Part shown: positions 55,494 to 63,942 of the stretch, one piece after another
Numbering within the stretch: position 1 is the first letter of the stretch
Layout: each line of letters begins with the position of its first letter
Assembly (NCBI RefSeq): GCF_002813325.1
Contig: NZ_PHUG01000001.1
Location: 2,976,001 to 3,040,000, forward strand
From: Janthinobacterium sp. 64
GTDB taxonomy: Bacteria; Pseudomonadota; Gammaproteobacteria; Burkholderiales; Burkholderiaceae_D
Direction of reading: 5' to 3'
DNA length: 64,000 nucleotides
Translations under genes and position numbers: made by a program
The notes under the pieces: model-generated
What the model was told of the DNA's origin: nothing
Seen by the model: the letters and a program-made list of their open reading frames with translations, nothing else
Database searches by the model: none

Positions 55494-57203
55494 TCACTTC
55501 GTATTAAGCATCGGCAGGTTCAGATTGTTGCGCTTGGCGCAGGCGGCCGCTGTTTCGTAGCCGGCATCGGCATGGCGCATCACGCCCGAGCCGCTGTCGT
55601 TGACCAGCACTCTCGCCAGGCGTTTCGCCGCCGCTTCACTGCCGTCGGCCACGATGACCATGCCCGCATGCTGAGAATACCCCATTCCCACGCCGCCGCC
55701 ATGGTGCAGCGAGACCCAGGTGGCGCCGCCAGCTGTGTTCAGCATGGCGTTGAGCAGCGGCCAGTCGGAGACGGCGTCCGTGCCATCCTTCATGCTTTCC
55801 GTCTCGCGGTTCGGGCTGGCCACGGAACCCGTATCGAGGTGGTCGCGGCCGATGACGATGGGGGCCTTCAGCTCGCCCGTGCGCACCATCTCGTTGAAGG
55901 CCAGGCCGGCGATGTGGCGCTCGCCCAGCCCCAGCCAGCAAATGCGCGCCGGCAGGCCCTGGAAGGCGATGCGCTCGCGCGCCATGTCCAGCCAGTGGTG
56001 CACCTGCGTGTGGTGCGGGAACAGCTCCTTGATCTTTGCATCCGTTTTATAGATGTCTTCCGGATCGCCCGACAGGGCAACCCAGCGGAACGGACCCCGT
56101 CCTTCGCAAAACTGCGGGCGGATATACGCGGGCACGAAACCGGGGAAGTCGAAGGCGTTCAGCACGCCCTGGTCGAACGCCACCTGGCGGATGTTGTTGC
56201 CGTAATCGACCGTGTGCACGCCCATGGCGTGGAAATCGAGCATGGCTTGCACGTGGGCGGCGCAGGAATCGGCGGCCGCCACCGTCAGGCGCGCGTGGCG
56301 CTGCGGGTCTTGCTGCGCCGCCTTCCAGTCCGACACGCTCCAGCCGCGCGGCAGATAGCCGTTGACCAGGTCATGCGCGGAGGTCTGATCCGTCACCAGG
56401 TCCGGCACCAGGCCGCCCGCTTTCGCGCGGCGCACCAGTTCCGGCAGCACTTCGGCCGCGTTGCCCAAGAGGCCAATGGAGATCGCTTCCTTGCGTTCGG
56501 TGTGGTACTTGACCAGCTCCAGGGCTTCGTCCAGGCTGGCCGCCTGCTTGTCCAGGTAGCGCGTGCGCAGTCGGAAATCGATGCTGCTTTGCTGGCATTC
56601 GATATTGAGCGAGACGGCGCCCGCCATGGTGGCGGCCAGCGGCTGCGCGCCGCCCATGCCGCCCAGGCCCGCCGTCAGAATCCAGCGCCCGCCCCAGTCG
56701 CCGCCGAAATGCTGGCGGCCCGCCTCGGCGAAGGTTTCATACGTGCCCTGCACGATGCCCTGCGTGCCGATGTAGATCCAGCTGCCGGCCGTCATCTGGC
56801 CGTACATGAACAGGCCTTGCCGATCGAGTTCGTTGAAGTGTTCCCAGTTGGCCCATTTCGGCACCAGGTTGGAGTTGGCGATAAGTACGCGCGGCGCATC
56901 CGCGTGGGTCTGGAACACGCCCACCGGCTTGCCGGACTGGATCAGCAAGGTCTGGTCGTCTTCCAGTTCGCGCAGCGAAGCGAGAATCTGGTCGAAACAG
57001 GCCCAGTTGCGCGCCGCGCGGCCGATGCCGCCGTAGACGACCAGGTGCTGCGGATTTTCCGCCACTTCCGGGTCCAGATTGTTTTGCAACATGCGGTAGG
57101 CCGCCTCGGCCTGCCAACTCTTGCAAGCCATGACCGTGCCGCGCGGGGCGCGGATGGTACGGCTGGCATCAAAGCGTGGATCGGTGTCCATTGTGCTGTT
57201 CAT
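55494..57203 (-). CDS. hutU: urocanate hydratase
   Basis: A 569-residue NAD-dependent enzyme that hydrates urocanate to imidazolonepropionate. Family blocks: [20 protein letters not shown] near 40-60, [20 protein letters not shown] near 172-191, [20 protein letters not shown] near 390-409 (containing the catalytic Cys) and [15 protein letters not shown] near 500. The start MNSTMDTD is preceded by AGGAGACAGC. It is the first gene of the hut operon. Confidence 0.96.
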   Translation of the reverse strand: MNSTMDTDPRFDASRTIRAPRGTVMACKSWQAEAAYRMLQNNLDPEVAENPQHLVVYGGIGRAARNWACFDQILASLRELEDDQTLLIQSGKPVGVFQTHADAPRVLIANSNLVPKWANWEHFNELDRQGLFMYGQMTAGSWIYIGTQGIVQGTYETFAEAGRQHFGGDWGGRWILTAGLGGMGGAQPLAATMAGAVSLNIECQQSSIDFRLRTRYLDKQAASLDEALELVKYHTERKEAISIGLLGNAAEVLPELVRRAKAGGLVPDLVTDQTSAHDLVNGYLPRGWSVSDWKAAQQDPQRHARLTVAAADSCAAHVQAMLDFHAMGVHTVDYGNNIRQVAFDQGVLNAFDFPGFVPAYIRPQFCEGRGPFRWVALSGDPEDIYKTDAKIKELFPHHTQVHHWLDMARERIAFQGLPARICWLGLGERHIAGLAFNEMVRTGELKAPIVIGRDHLDTGSVASPNRETESMKDGTDAVSDWPLLNAMLNTAGGATWVSLHHGGGVGMGYSQHAGMVIVADGSEAAAKRLARVLVNDSGSGVMRHADAGYETAAACAKRNNLNLPMLNTK

Positions 57204-57262
57204 GCTGTCTCCTCGTAGGGTGCGAGCGGACATGCGTGGTCCGCCCTTGTGCTTCCAGCATA

Positions 57263-57278
57263 GGTTGTCTATACAACC
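57263..57278. promoter_or_regulatory. palindromic operator upstream of hutU (HutC-like)
   Basis: A near-symmetrical 16-base palindrome (ggttgt-ctat-acaacc) lies about 60 bases upstream of the hutU start. Its core TTGTCTATACAA resembles GntR-family HutC operators of other hut operons. No hutC gene is in the window. Confidence 0.55.
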
Positions 57279-57297
57279 AAGTCAACAGATTTTCTTT

Positions 57298-57324
57298 GGG
57301 GTCAGACCCGGCGGGTCTGACCCC
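57298..57324. repeat. GGGTCAGACCC palindromic repeat
   Basis: A 27-base palindrome identical in its arms to the copy at 31333. It lies between the hut operon and the upstream amidohydrolase gene. Confidence 0.85.
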
Positions 57325-57329
57325 AGCCT

Positions 57330-59003
57330 TTATTTTTTCTCGAACACGCGCTTGCCCGCCACCCACGTCTGCAGCACCTGCGTCTTGCCAATCGCCGTCG
57401 GCGCGACGGTGAACAGGTCCTGGTCGACGACGATGAAGTCCGCCCATTTTCCCGCCTCCAGTGTGCCGATGACCTTTTCCTGGTGCGCCGCCCACGCCGC
57501 GTCCAAGGTAAAGCAGCGCAGCGCCTGCGTCACCGTCATGGCTTGCTGGGGATACCAGCCGCCGGCCGGAAAACCGTCGCTGTTTTGCCGCGTCACGGCA
57601 GCGTGGATGCCTTCGAACGGGTTCGGCGACTCGATGGGAAAGTCCGATCCGCAGGCGATGCGCGAACCTTGCGCAAGGAAGGTGCGCCACGCATACGCGC
57701 CCTTGATGCGCTCGTGGCCCACGCGCTGCTCCGCCATGTTCTGGTCGGACGTGGCGTGCGTCGGCTGCATCGATGGCACGATGCCCAGCGCCTTGAAACG
57801 GGGGATGTCGCTCAATTGCACCACCTGCGCATGCTCCATGCGGTGGCGCAAGCCCACGCTATGGTATTGCGCGGTCAAGGCTGCATAGCCGTCGAGGATC
57901 TGGTGGTTGCCCGCGTCGCCGATGGCGTGCACGTTCACCTGGTAGCCGGCGCGCATGGCTTTTGCCATCTTCGCGCGCATGGCGTCGTCTTTATAAAACA
58001 GCAGGCCGCTGGTAGAGGGATCGTCGCTGTACGGCGCCAGCAGGGCCGCGCCGCGGCTGCCCAGGGCGCCGTCGGACAGCAGTTTCACGGCGCGCAAGGC
58101 GTACATGTCGCGCGCATAGCTGGTCAAGGGGCCATTTTTCGACAGCGCGTCGAAGTCGTCCGTCGTGTCGGCGATCATGCCGTACACGCGCACCGTCAGC
58201 TTGCCGTGGTCCGCATAGTCGCGGAACAGCCGGTCCTGCATCTGGCCGATGCCCGCATCGTGCACGCTGGTCAGGCCCACTTGCGACAGCTGCGCCAGCG
58301 CGCCATCGAGGGCGGCGCGGTTTTCCACGTCGCCCGGCTTGGGCAGCACGGCGTCCATCAAGTCCATGGCGTTATCGACCAGCACGCCGGTGGCATTGCC
58401 GTCCGCGTCGCGGACTATCTTGCCGCCCGCCGGATCCGGCGTGGCGCGCGTGATGCCGGCCAGCGCCAGCGCGCGGCTGTTGGCCCAGCCCGCGTGACCG
58501 TCGACCCGGCGCAGCCACACGGGCCGCGCGCTTTCCGCCGCATCGAGTTCCGCCGCCGTGGGGAAGCGCCCCAGTTTCCAGATTTCCTGGTTCCAGCCAT
58601 TGCCGACGATCCAGCTGCGTTCCGGATGCGCGCGCGCGAAGTCGCCGACGGCTTGCACGGCGGCCGGCAGCGAGGACGAACCGTACAGCATCACGCCGCT
58701 GGCAATCGTCCCCAGGCCGAACACGTGGCCGTGCGCGTCGATCAGCCCTGGCAGCACGGTTTTCCCCTGCACGTCGACGTGGGTCGCGCCCTTGGCCGCC
58801 TTGCGTTTCACCTGCGCGGCGCTGCCGACGGCGAGCAGCTTGCCAGCGTCGTCAAAGGCCAGCGCCGTGAAGCGCACCACCTTGCCGGCAGCATTGAGCG
58901 TGTAGCCGTTGGCGTTGTCGATCACCGTGTCGGCATGCACGTGGCCAAGGGCGCCCAGGCAGGCGAGCGTGAGCAGGGTACGGCGCAAGGGCAGGGTCGG
59001 CAT
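57330..59003 (-). CDS. exported amidohydrolase of the YtcJ/formamide deformylase-like family
   Basis: A 557-residue metal-dependent hydrolase with an N-terminal signal peptide (about 1-25, ending HVHADT). Metal ligands: HxH in LPGLIDAHGHVFGLG near 85-99, the conserved Lys in RAVKLLSDGALGSRG near 305, His in NVHAIGDAGN near 350 and RHRMEHAQVV near 376, and Asp in ACGSDFPIESPNP near 445. Length and layout match YtcJ-like amidohydrolases. Substrate unknown. The start is the second Met, because GGAG lies 6 bases upstream of it. Confidence 0.88.
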   Translation of the reverse strand: MPTLPLRRTLLTLACLGALGHVHADTVIDNANGYTLNAAGKVVRFTALAFDDAGKLLAVGSAAQVKRKAAKGATHVDVQGKTVLPGLIDAHGHVFGLGTIASGVMLYGSSSLPAAVQAVGDFARAHPERSWIVGNGWNQEIWKLGRFPTAAELDAAESARPVWLRRVDGHAGWANSRALALAGITRATPDPAGGKIVRDADGNATGVLVDNAMDLMDAVLPKPGDVENRAALDGALAQLSQVGLTSVHDAGIGQMQDRLFRDYADHGKLTVRVYGMIADTTDDFDALSKNGPLTSYARDMYALRAVKLLSDGALGSRGAALLAPYSDDPSTSGLLFYKDDAMRAKMAKAMRAGYQVNVHAIGDAGNHQILDGYAALTAQYHSVGLRHRMEHAQVVQLSDIPRFKALGIVPSMQPTHATSDQNMAEQRVGHERIKGAYAWRTFLAQGSRIACGSDFPIESPNPFEGIHAAVTRQNSDGFPAGGWYPQQAMTVTQALRCFTLDAAWAAHQEKVIGTLEAGKWADFIVVDQDLFTVAPTAIGKTQVLQTWVAGKRVFEKK

Positions 59004-59159
59004 TTCCATCTCCAGGTCTTTTCGTGAATGAATGAAAAGACGAGTGTATAGAAATTGGCAAAATGGTCAATCAGGCAGACATAGGCGCGCATGCCTTGCG
59101 CCCAGTCAATACCTTCCCGCCGCCGCTGTCCTACGCTGGCGTTTTGTCGCGGAGCTCCC

Positions 59160-60230
59160 ATGGCCAGGCACCATGTCATCAGCACCACCGCGTGCGACGT
59201 GTTCTTCAAGCTCGTGAGCCATCAGAAGAAGAACCTGGGCGCGCACTTCGACAGCATGATCGTCACCTTCAGCGCCGACGGCCGGCCCGTGCTGGGCGCC
59301 ACCCTGCGCAACGCGACTAGCGGCTGCGAACTGCACCGCCTGGCCGGCCAGCCCGACGAATGCTGGTGCTGCGGCTACGACGAACAGCTGGAATTCGTCT
59401 CGCAAGCCAACGTGCCGCTGGCGCACGCCGACTACCGCCTCACCTTGAGCAATGGCGAAACGTGGACGGGCACGACGGATGCGAAGGGACGCACGGGGCG
59501 CGTGGCCAGCAAGCGGGAAGCGCAAATCACCCAGGCCGAATTCCTGCCGCACGCGGATAAATCGCCATGCTGCGCCGCCGCGCCAAAACACGCTGCACCA
59601 GCCGTCAAGATCGTCCAACTGGAAGGCATCAAGACGACCGACAAGGACGTCGGTTCGTCCGTCAAACAGGTCAAAGTGAAGGACAAGGTTCGCCCGCTAA
59701 CCAAGGGCGAGATCGACATGGCGTGGATGCTGTTCCAGGATGCGATCGACTATAGCAAGGTCAAGGTGCATGGCGAGCCGTATCTATGGTTCGGCTTGCA
59801 GCCGAAGAACGTGGCCATGACGCCGGATGGGGAGATTTATTTTCATGAGTCGGAATTCCGAGAGGATTTTTCCATAGCTCAGCCAATAGACAAAAACTGG
59901 TTCATGCATGAAATGGTCCATGTCTGGCAGTATCAATTGGGCTATCCGGTTGCATTGCGTGGGGCGATCCGTTTCGGATTGAACTACACGTATTTTTTAA
60001 AGCGAGGAAAAAAACTATCTGACTTCAACATGGAGGCGCAGGGCAACTTACTGGCAGATTATTTCGGACTAAGGTATTTGAAAACACCAAAAGCTATGAA
60101 TCAAAAAGAATACCGGAACTCCCTGATTCTCTACGAAGAGGTGATCAATGAATTTCTTAAAAATAGAAAAAGCAAGACCAATCTTCCTGGAAATGACATT
60201 GACCATGAGCCTTTGTTTGACATGCCGTGA
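59160..60230 (+). CDS. putative T6SS-type effector with an HExxH zinc metallopeptidase domain
   Basis: A 356-residue protein without a signal peptide, starting after GGAGCTCCC. The N-terminal beta-rich part (about 1-125) ends with YRLTLSNGETWTGTTDAKGR, which I recognise as a motif of small domains in VgrG/PAAR-linked effectors. The C-terminal domain begins LTKGEIDMAWMLFQDAIDYS and holds WFMHEMVHVWQYQLG, an HExxH motif at 250-254, with Glu292 (NMEAQGNLLADYF) as possible third zinc ligand. Similar domains appear in short proteins annotated as Rhs/secretion-associated. Immunity-like genes follow. The 3' third is AT-richer than the 5' part. Target unknown. Confidence 0.72.
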   Translation: MARHHVISTTACDVFFKLVSHQKKNLGAHFDSMIVTFSADGRPVLGATLRNATSGCELHRLAGQPDECWCCGYDEQLEFVSQANVPLAHADYRLTLSNGETWTGTTDAKGRTGRVASKREAQITQAEFLPHADKSPCCAAAPKHAAPAVKIVQLEGIKTTDKDVGSSVKQVKVKDKVRPLTKGEIDMAWMLFQDAIDYSKVKVHGEPYLWFGLQPKNVAMTPDGEIYFHESEFREDFSIAQPIDKNWFMHEMVHVWQYQLGYPVALRGAIRFGLNYTYFLKRGKKLSDFNMEAQGNLLADYFGLRYLKTPKAMNQKEYRNSLILYEEVINEFLKNRKSKTNLPGNDIDHEPLFDMP

Positions 60231-60693
60231 CGCGTACCCGATGTCTCGCATGGCTGAAGCCGAGATTAGCTCATTCAAAGGGATGCCATGCTTCACCATC
60301 TCAAAAAAAGAAGAACGACGCAACGGAACGCCAATGCTGGGCGCACTCATGGTTTACGATATCTCCATAAAGCCGCCTGTAGAGGTCTGGTCCTTCATTC
60401 TCCTTGGAGCGACGACCCTCCCCATGCATGCAAAAACCTGCTATTTGTATGGCCAAGTACCGACAGGAGCCGAATCGACTGCCGCGACGATGCTGAAAAA
60501 AGACAGGATGTACAGCGTCTTTTTGAATGGCAGGCCGGATGACCCGTCTGACTCGACCCGTGGCTATAAAGGGAAATTCTGTCTCATCGCGACAGCTAAC
60601 GGTGGTCAACAGGTCATTCCCATCAAGCGCGACATGCAGGCCTGGATAGACGAAATTTGCCCGGCAAACACCCCAGCACAAAAGGGCCAATAA
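60148..60693 (+). CDS. exported immunity-like protein, tandem copy 1
   Basis: A 181-residue protein starting inside the effector gene (83-base overlap) after GAGGTG. A hydrophobic segment (about 12-28) ends in LCLTCRDA, so it may be a signal or lipoprotein-type leader, though the lipobox is imperfect. The rest is the shared domain: ISSFKGMPCFTISKKEE, then AKTCYLYGQVPTG, VFLNGRPDDPSD, YKGKFCLIATA and a final QAWIDEICP. Four Cys residues (near 48, 97, 144 and 174) are conserved in all four copies and could form two disulfides. I recall similar proteins annotated as putative T6SS immunity periplasmic lipoproteins. Confidence 0.72.
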   Translation: MNFLKIEKARPIFLEMTLTMSLCLTCRDAYPMSRMAEAEISSFKGMPCFTISKKEERRNGTPMLGALMVYDISIKPPVEVWSFILLGATTLPMHAKTCYLYGQVPTGAESTAATMLKKDRMYSVFLNGRPDDPSDSTRGYKGKFCLIATANGGQQVIPIKRDMQAWIDEICPANTPAQKGQ

Positions 60694-61196
60694 TGCCCAT
60701 CTGCCACAAGACCCTATTGGTGCTCACCTTGCTGACCTGCATGAGTGCCTCGGCCACCTCCCGCATGGCATACGCGGAAGTACAGCTAAAAAATGGCACT
60801 CCCTGTTTCACCATTTCGCAAAAAGAAGAAGCACGCAACGGGCTTCCTCGGATTAGTGCGATCGTACTGACAGATGTATCCGTCAAGCCTGCAGTAGAAG
60901 TATGGTCTTTTCTTTTACCGGGCGCAGCGACTATTCCTGTGCATGCCAAGTCCTGCCTGCCATATGGGGTTGCTCCAGCAACGGCAGAGGTCAAGCCACC
61001 CAAAGCGCCGCCGCTGAAAACGGGACGGATGTATGACGTCTTCCTGAACGGTGGGCCAGCTGATCCATCGGACCCTACTCGCGGTTACGTGGGCAAGTTT
61101 TGCTTAATCAGCGGCATCTCTGGAGAGCACAAGATTCTTCGTATCGACAGCGATAGCCAAGCCTGGATAGACGAAATCTGTCCCGTTCAGAAATAG
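60693..61196 (+). CDS. exported immunity-like protein, tandem copy 2
   Basis: A 167-residue protein whose ATG shares bases with the stop of copy 1 (TAATG). The leader is MPICHKTLLVLTLLTCMSAS, either a lipoprotein signal (LLTC) or a signal peptidase I site at SASA-TS. The domain matches copy 1: NGTPCFTISQKEEARNGLP, AKSCLPYGVAP, VFLNGGPADPSDPTRGYVGK, FCLISG and QAWIDEICPVQK. A short Pro/Ala insert (PPKAPPLKTG) distinguishes it. Confidence 0.72.
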   Translation: MPICHKTLLVLTLLTCMSASATSRMAYAEVQLKNGTPCFTISQKEEARNGLPRISAIVLTDVSVKPAVEVWSFLLPGAATIPVHAKSCLPYGVAPATAEVKPPKAPPLKTGRMYDVFLNGGPADPSDPTRGYVGKFCLISGISGEHKILRIDSDSQAWIDEICPVQK

Positions 61197-61203
61197 GGAA
61201 AAC

Positions 61204-61713
61204 ATGATGTCCTTGCAGCAGAATGCCCTGTTCATACTGCTCATGTCCCTCGGCCTGCGTGCCTGTGCAACATCACGCATCGCCGATGCTGAAATCAGTT
61301 CAGTGAATGGCACCCCCTGCTTCACAATCTCGCTAACGGAAGAAAAGCGTAACGGCCAGCCACTCCTGGGAGCACTCAGCATTTCAGATCTGTCAGAAAA
61401 GCCCGCCGTTGGCGTGTGGAGTTTTTATATGACTGGTGGAAAAAAAGTACCGCTCTCGTCAAAAAGCTGCCTTCGGTATGGTGATCTTCCTCAGGGAGCG
61501 AACGGCATGTCCGCCCCTGAACTGCAAACAGGACGGGTCTATAGCATTTTCCTCAATGGAAGACCAAATGATCCTGCAGACCCCACCTATGGCTACATGG
61601 GAAAATTTTGCATACTAGCCACGGCCACTGGTGAACGAAAAATCATCGCCATTGGCAGCGACACGCCAGCGTGGAGACAGGATAGTTGCCCGGAGCAATC
61701 GCTCATCAGATAG
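61204..61713 (+). CDS. exported immunity-like protein, tandem copy 3
   Basis: A 169-residue protein starting 7 bases after copy 2, with GGGAAAAC before the ATG. The leader ends SLGLRACATSRIADAE, giving the best lipobox of the set (LRAC). The domain follows the family pattern: NGTPCFTISLTEEKRNGQP, SKSCLRYGDLPQGA, VYSIFLNGRPNDPADPT, KFCILATA and a variant end PAWRQDSCPEQ. All four shared cysteines are present. Confidence 0.72.
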   Translation: MMSLQQNALFILLMSLGLRACATSRIADAEISSVNGTPCFTISLTEEKRNGQPLLGALSISDLSEKPAVGVWSFYMTGGKKVPLSSKSCLRYGDLPQGANGMSAPELQTGRVYSIFLNGRPNDPADPTYGYMGKFCILATATGERKIIAIGSDTPAWRQDSCPEQSLIR

Positions 61714-61726
61714 TGCGGGGATCGCC

Positions 61727-62224
61727 ATGCCATATCGTCACACACTGCTATTCCTGCTTGCCACGCTGACGACTATCGATGCCTCGGCGTGGTCGCGCAT
61801 CGCTGATGCCCACATTCACTCTATCAATGGCATACCCTGCTTTTCCATTACAAAAAAGGAAGAGGCACGCAATGGCCTGCCATTTCTTGGCGCACTCATG
61901 GTTTCAGACATGTCCGTGCAACCAGTAAAAGAAGTATGGGGGTTCTCCATGCCTCCAGACATGCCTCTACCCATCCGTGCCAGCACATGCATCCACTATG
62001 GAAACCTGCCTATCGGCGCGACGGGTATACGCGCTGAAAAACTGATACCCGGGCATTTTTATCATGTATTCCTGAATGGCAGCCCCAAAGACCCATCCGA
62101 TCCAACCTATGGCTATCAAGGAAAATTCTGCGTGAGCACTACGGCTGCTGGCGGCCAGCAAGTTATTCCCATCAACAGCGACATGCAGGCCTGGATCGAT
62201 GAAGTCTGCCCACTTCCTCCCTAG
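61727..62224 (+). CDS. exported immunity-like protein, tandem copy 4
   Basis: A 165-residue protein starting 13 bases after copy 3 with GGGGATC before the ATG. The leader MPYRHTLLFLLATLTTIDAS has no Cys, so this copy is probably cut by signal peptidase I and soluble in the periplasm, unlike copies 1-3. The domain is typical: NGIPCFSITKKEEARNGLPF, ASTCIHYGNLPIGATG, VFLNGSPKDPSDPTYGYQGK, FCVSTTA and QAWIDEVCPLPP. It converges with the MscS-like gene, 5 bases between the stops. Confidence 0.72.
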   Translation: MPYRHTLLFLLATLTTIDASAWSRIADAHIHSINGIPCFSITKKEEARNGLPFLGALMVSDMSVQPVKEVWGFSMPPDMPLPIRASTCIHYGNLPIGATGIRAEKLIPGHFYHVFLNGSPKDPSDPTYGYQGKFCVSTTAAGGQQVIPINSDMQAWIDEVCPLPP

Positions 62225-62229
62225 CACCT

Positions 62230-63942
62230 TCAGGGCTTCGGAGGCACCACTTGACCCGATTCCTCCCCCCGCTTCGCCGGCGCCCTGAACCATTCACCGG
62301 GCGGCACCACCTGCGACTCTTTTGGATCATCGATGTAGTGCGGCGAGGTGATCTGCACGTCGAATTCGTTGAAGACGTCGATGATGTTCTGGTGCAAGCG
62401 GTTCAGCACTTCGGCGCGCTGGCGGGGGACTTCGGCGCTGGCGTAGGCGACGAGGCGGTATTGCACATAGTAATCCTGCAAGGCCAGCTGCATCACGTAC
62501 GGTTTTGGCGTGGTCGACAGTTCCGGCGTGCGCGAGGCGGCCAGTTCCAGCATGGCGTGCACTTGCCGCCACGGCGTGGCGTAGCCGATGGTGACGGTGG
62601 AGTCGAGCACGAAACCGCCGCCGGGCTGGGCGCGCGAGTAGTTCTTTGTCGTTTGCGACATCACCCACGCGTTCGGCAAGGCGACCTCTTCACCGAGGCC
62701 CGTGCGCAGGCGCGTCTCGAACATGCCCACGTCGACCACCGTGCCTTCGCTGTCGCCCACGCGCACATATTCTCCCTTGCGCAGGGCGCGCGTGTACATC
62801 AGGATCAGGCCGCTGGCGCCCTGGCCCACGATGCTCGACGCGCCGATCGACACCATCAGGCCCACCAGCACGGACAGGCCCTGGAAGGCGGCCGTATGCG
62901 AGCCGGGCAGATACGGGTACGCCATGGCCAGCGCGAACAGCCAGATCACCACGCTGGCGATGCGGCGCGTCGGCAGGGCCGTGTCCTTGTCGAGCCAGCC
63001 GATTTGCAATTCGCCGCTTTCCACGCGCTTGAACAGCGAGGCGGCCGTGGCCGCGATCAGGCGCGCGATGGCGAAGATCACGCACACCAGCACCAGCCCC
63101 GGCAAGGCGCCGATGATGGCGTGGAAGACGTCGGCGGCTACGTCGAACAGATAGCCGCTCAGGCTTTCGCCCCACGAGCGCGTATAGGGCAAGCGGCCCA
63201 GCACGAAAGCGGCCCACAGATAAGTGGCCATCAGGCGCAAGCCCCACAGCACGGCACTGAGCAGTTGATACGCGAAGGCGATGTAGTGCTCGGCGTCGAG
63301 CACGCGCACGTTTTTCAGGCGCACATCGCGCAGGCGCGAGGCCAGCAGGATGCCGCTGCGGCGCTTGGCCCAGCGGTAAAAGCGTGTCAAGCCCAGCCAC
63401 ACCAGCCAGAACACCAGGGTAGCAAACGCGCACACGGCGGCGGCGATCGCCAGGTAGCGCCAGCTGCTTTGCTCGCGATAGTCAAACACGGCTTTGCTCA
63501 GTTCGCCGGCCGCCGTTTTCGCCACGCTTTCCGTGGTGTCGCCGGCCAGCAAGTTGACGTCGCCAGGCACGACGACGAACAGCTGCACGCCATCGAGCAG
63601 CACTTGCGTGCCTTCGGAAATCGTGCGCGTGCTCGCCTGCAAGGGGCCGTTTTTCGCCAGTACGCTTTCCAGGCGGCGCTGCGCACCGATGGCCCGCTCA
63701 TCGGGCGGATAGCCGGCCAGCGCGGCGCGGAAGACGAACACCTTGCGGTTGGCAAACATCAACGGCGCCGTCCTGGCCGCCGCAAGCTGCGACGGCGCCA
63801 CGACGGTCCCGGCCTCCGCAACGAGCGCGGGCACGCCATCGTCCGCATGGGCGGCGGGCAGCAGGAAAATGGTCAACAGGCACAACAGGCGGAGCAACGC
63901 GGACATGGCAGAAATGAAAGAGTGACAAGAAGCAGCCATCAT
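62230..63942 (-). CDS. MscS-family mechanosensitive ion channel
   Basis: A 570-residue inner-membrane channel with a large N-terminal extension. After a signal peptide (about 13-34, RLLCLLTIFLLPAAHADDG) comes a periplasmic domain (about 35-165). Several TM helices follow (near 168-190, 225-250, 280-305 and 335-355). The MscS core is at the C-terminus: the pore-type helix GLSVLVGLMVSIGASSIVGQGASG near 365-388, the beta domain RKGEYVRVGDSEGTVVDVGM near 397-416 and GEEVALPNAWVM near 425. AGGA supports the ATG at 63942; an ATG at 63906 directly before the signal peptide is the alternative. Confidence 0.87.
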   Translation of the reverse strand: MMAASCHSFISAMSALLRLLCLLTIFLLPAAHADDGVPALVAEAGTVVAPSQLAAARTAPLMFANRKVFVFRAALAGYPPDERAIGAQRRLESVLAKNGPLQASTRTISEGTQVLLDGVQLFVVVPGDVNLLAGDTTESVAKTAAGELSKAVFDYREQSSWRYLAIAAAVCAFATLVFWLVWLGLTRFYRWAKRRSGILLASRLRDVRLKNVRVLDAEHYIAFAYQLLSAVLWGLRLMATYLWAAFVLGRLPYTRSWGESLSGYLFDVAADVFHAIIGALPGLVLVCVIFAIARLIAATAASLFKRVESGELQIGWLDKDTALPTRRIASVVIWLFALAMAYPYLPGSHTAAFQGLSVLVGLMVSIGASSIVGQGASGLILMYTRALRKGEYVRVGDSEGTVVDVGMFETRLRTGLGEEVALPNAWVMSQTTKNYSRAQPGGGFVLDSTVTIGYATPWRQVHAMLELAASRTPELSTTPKPYVMQLALQDYYVQYRLVAYASAEVPRQRAEVLNRLHQNIIDVFNEFDVQITSPHYIDDPKESQVVPPGEWFRAPAKRGEESGQVVPPKP

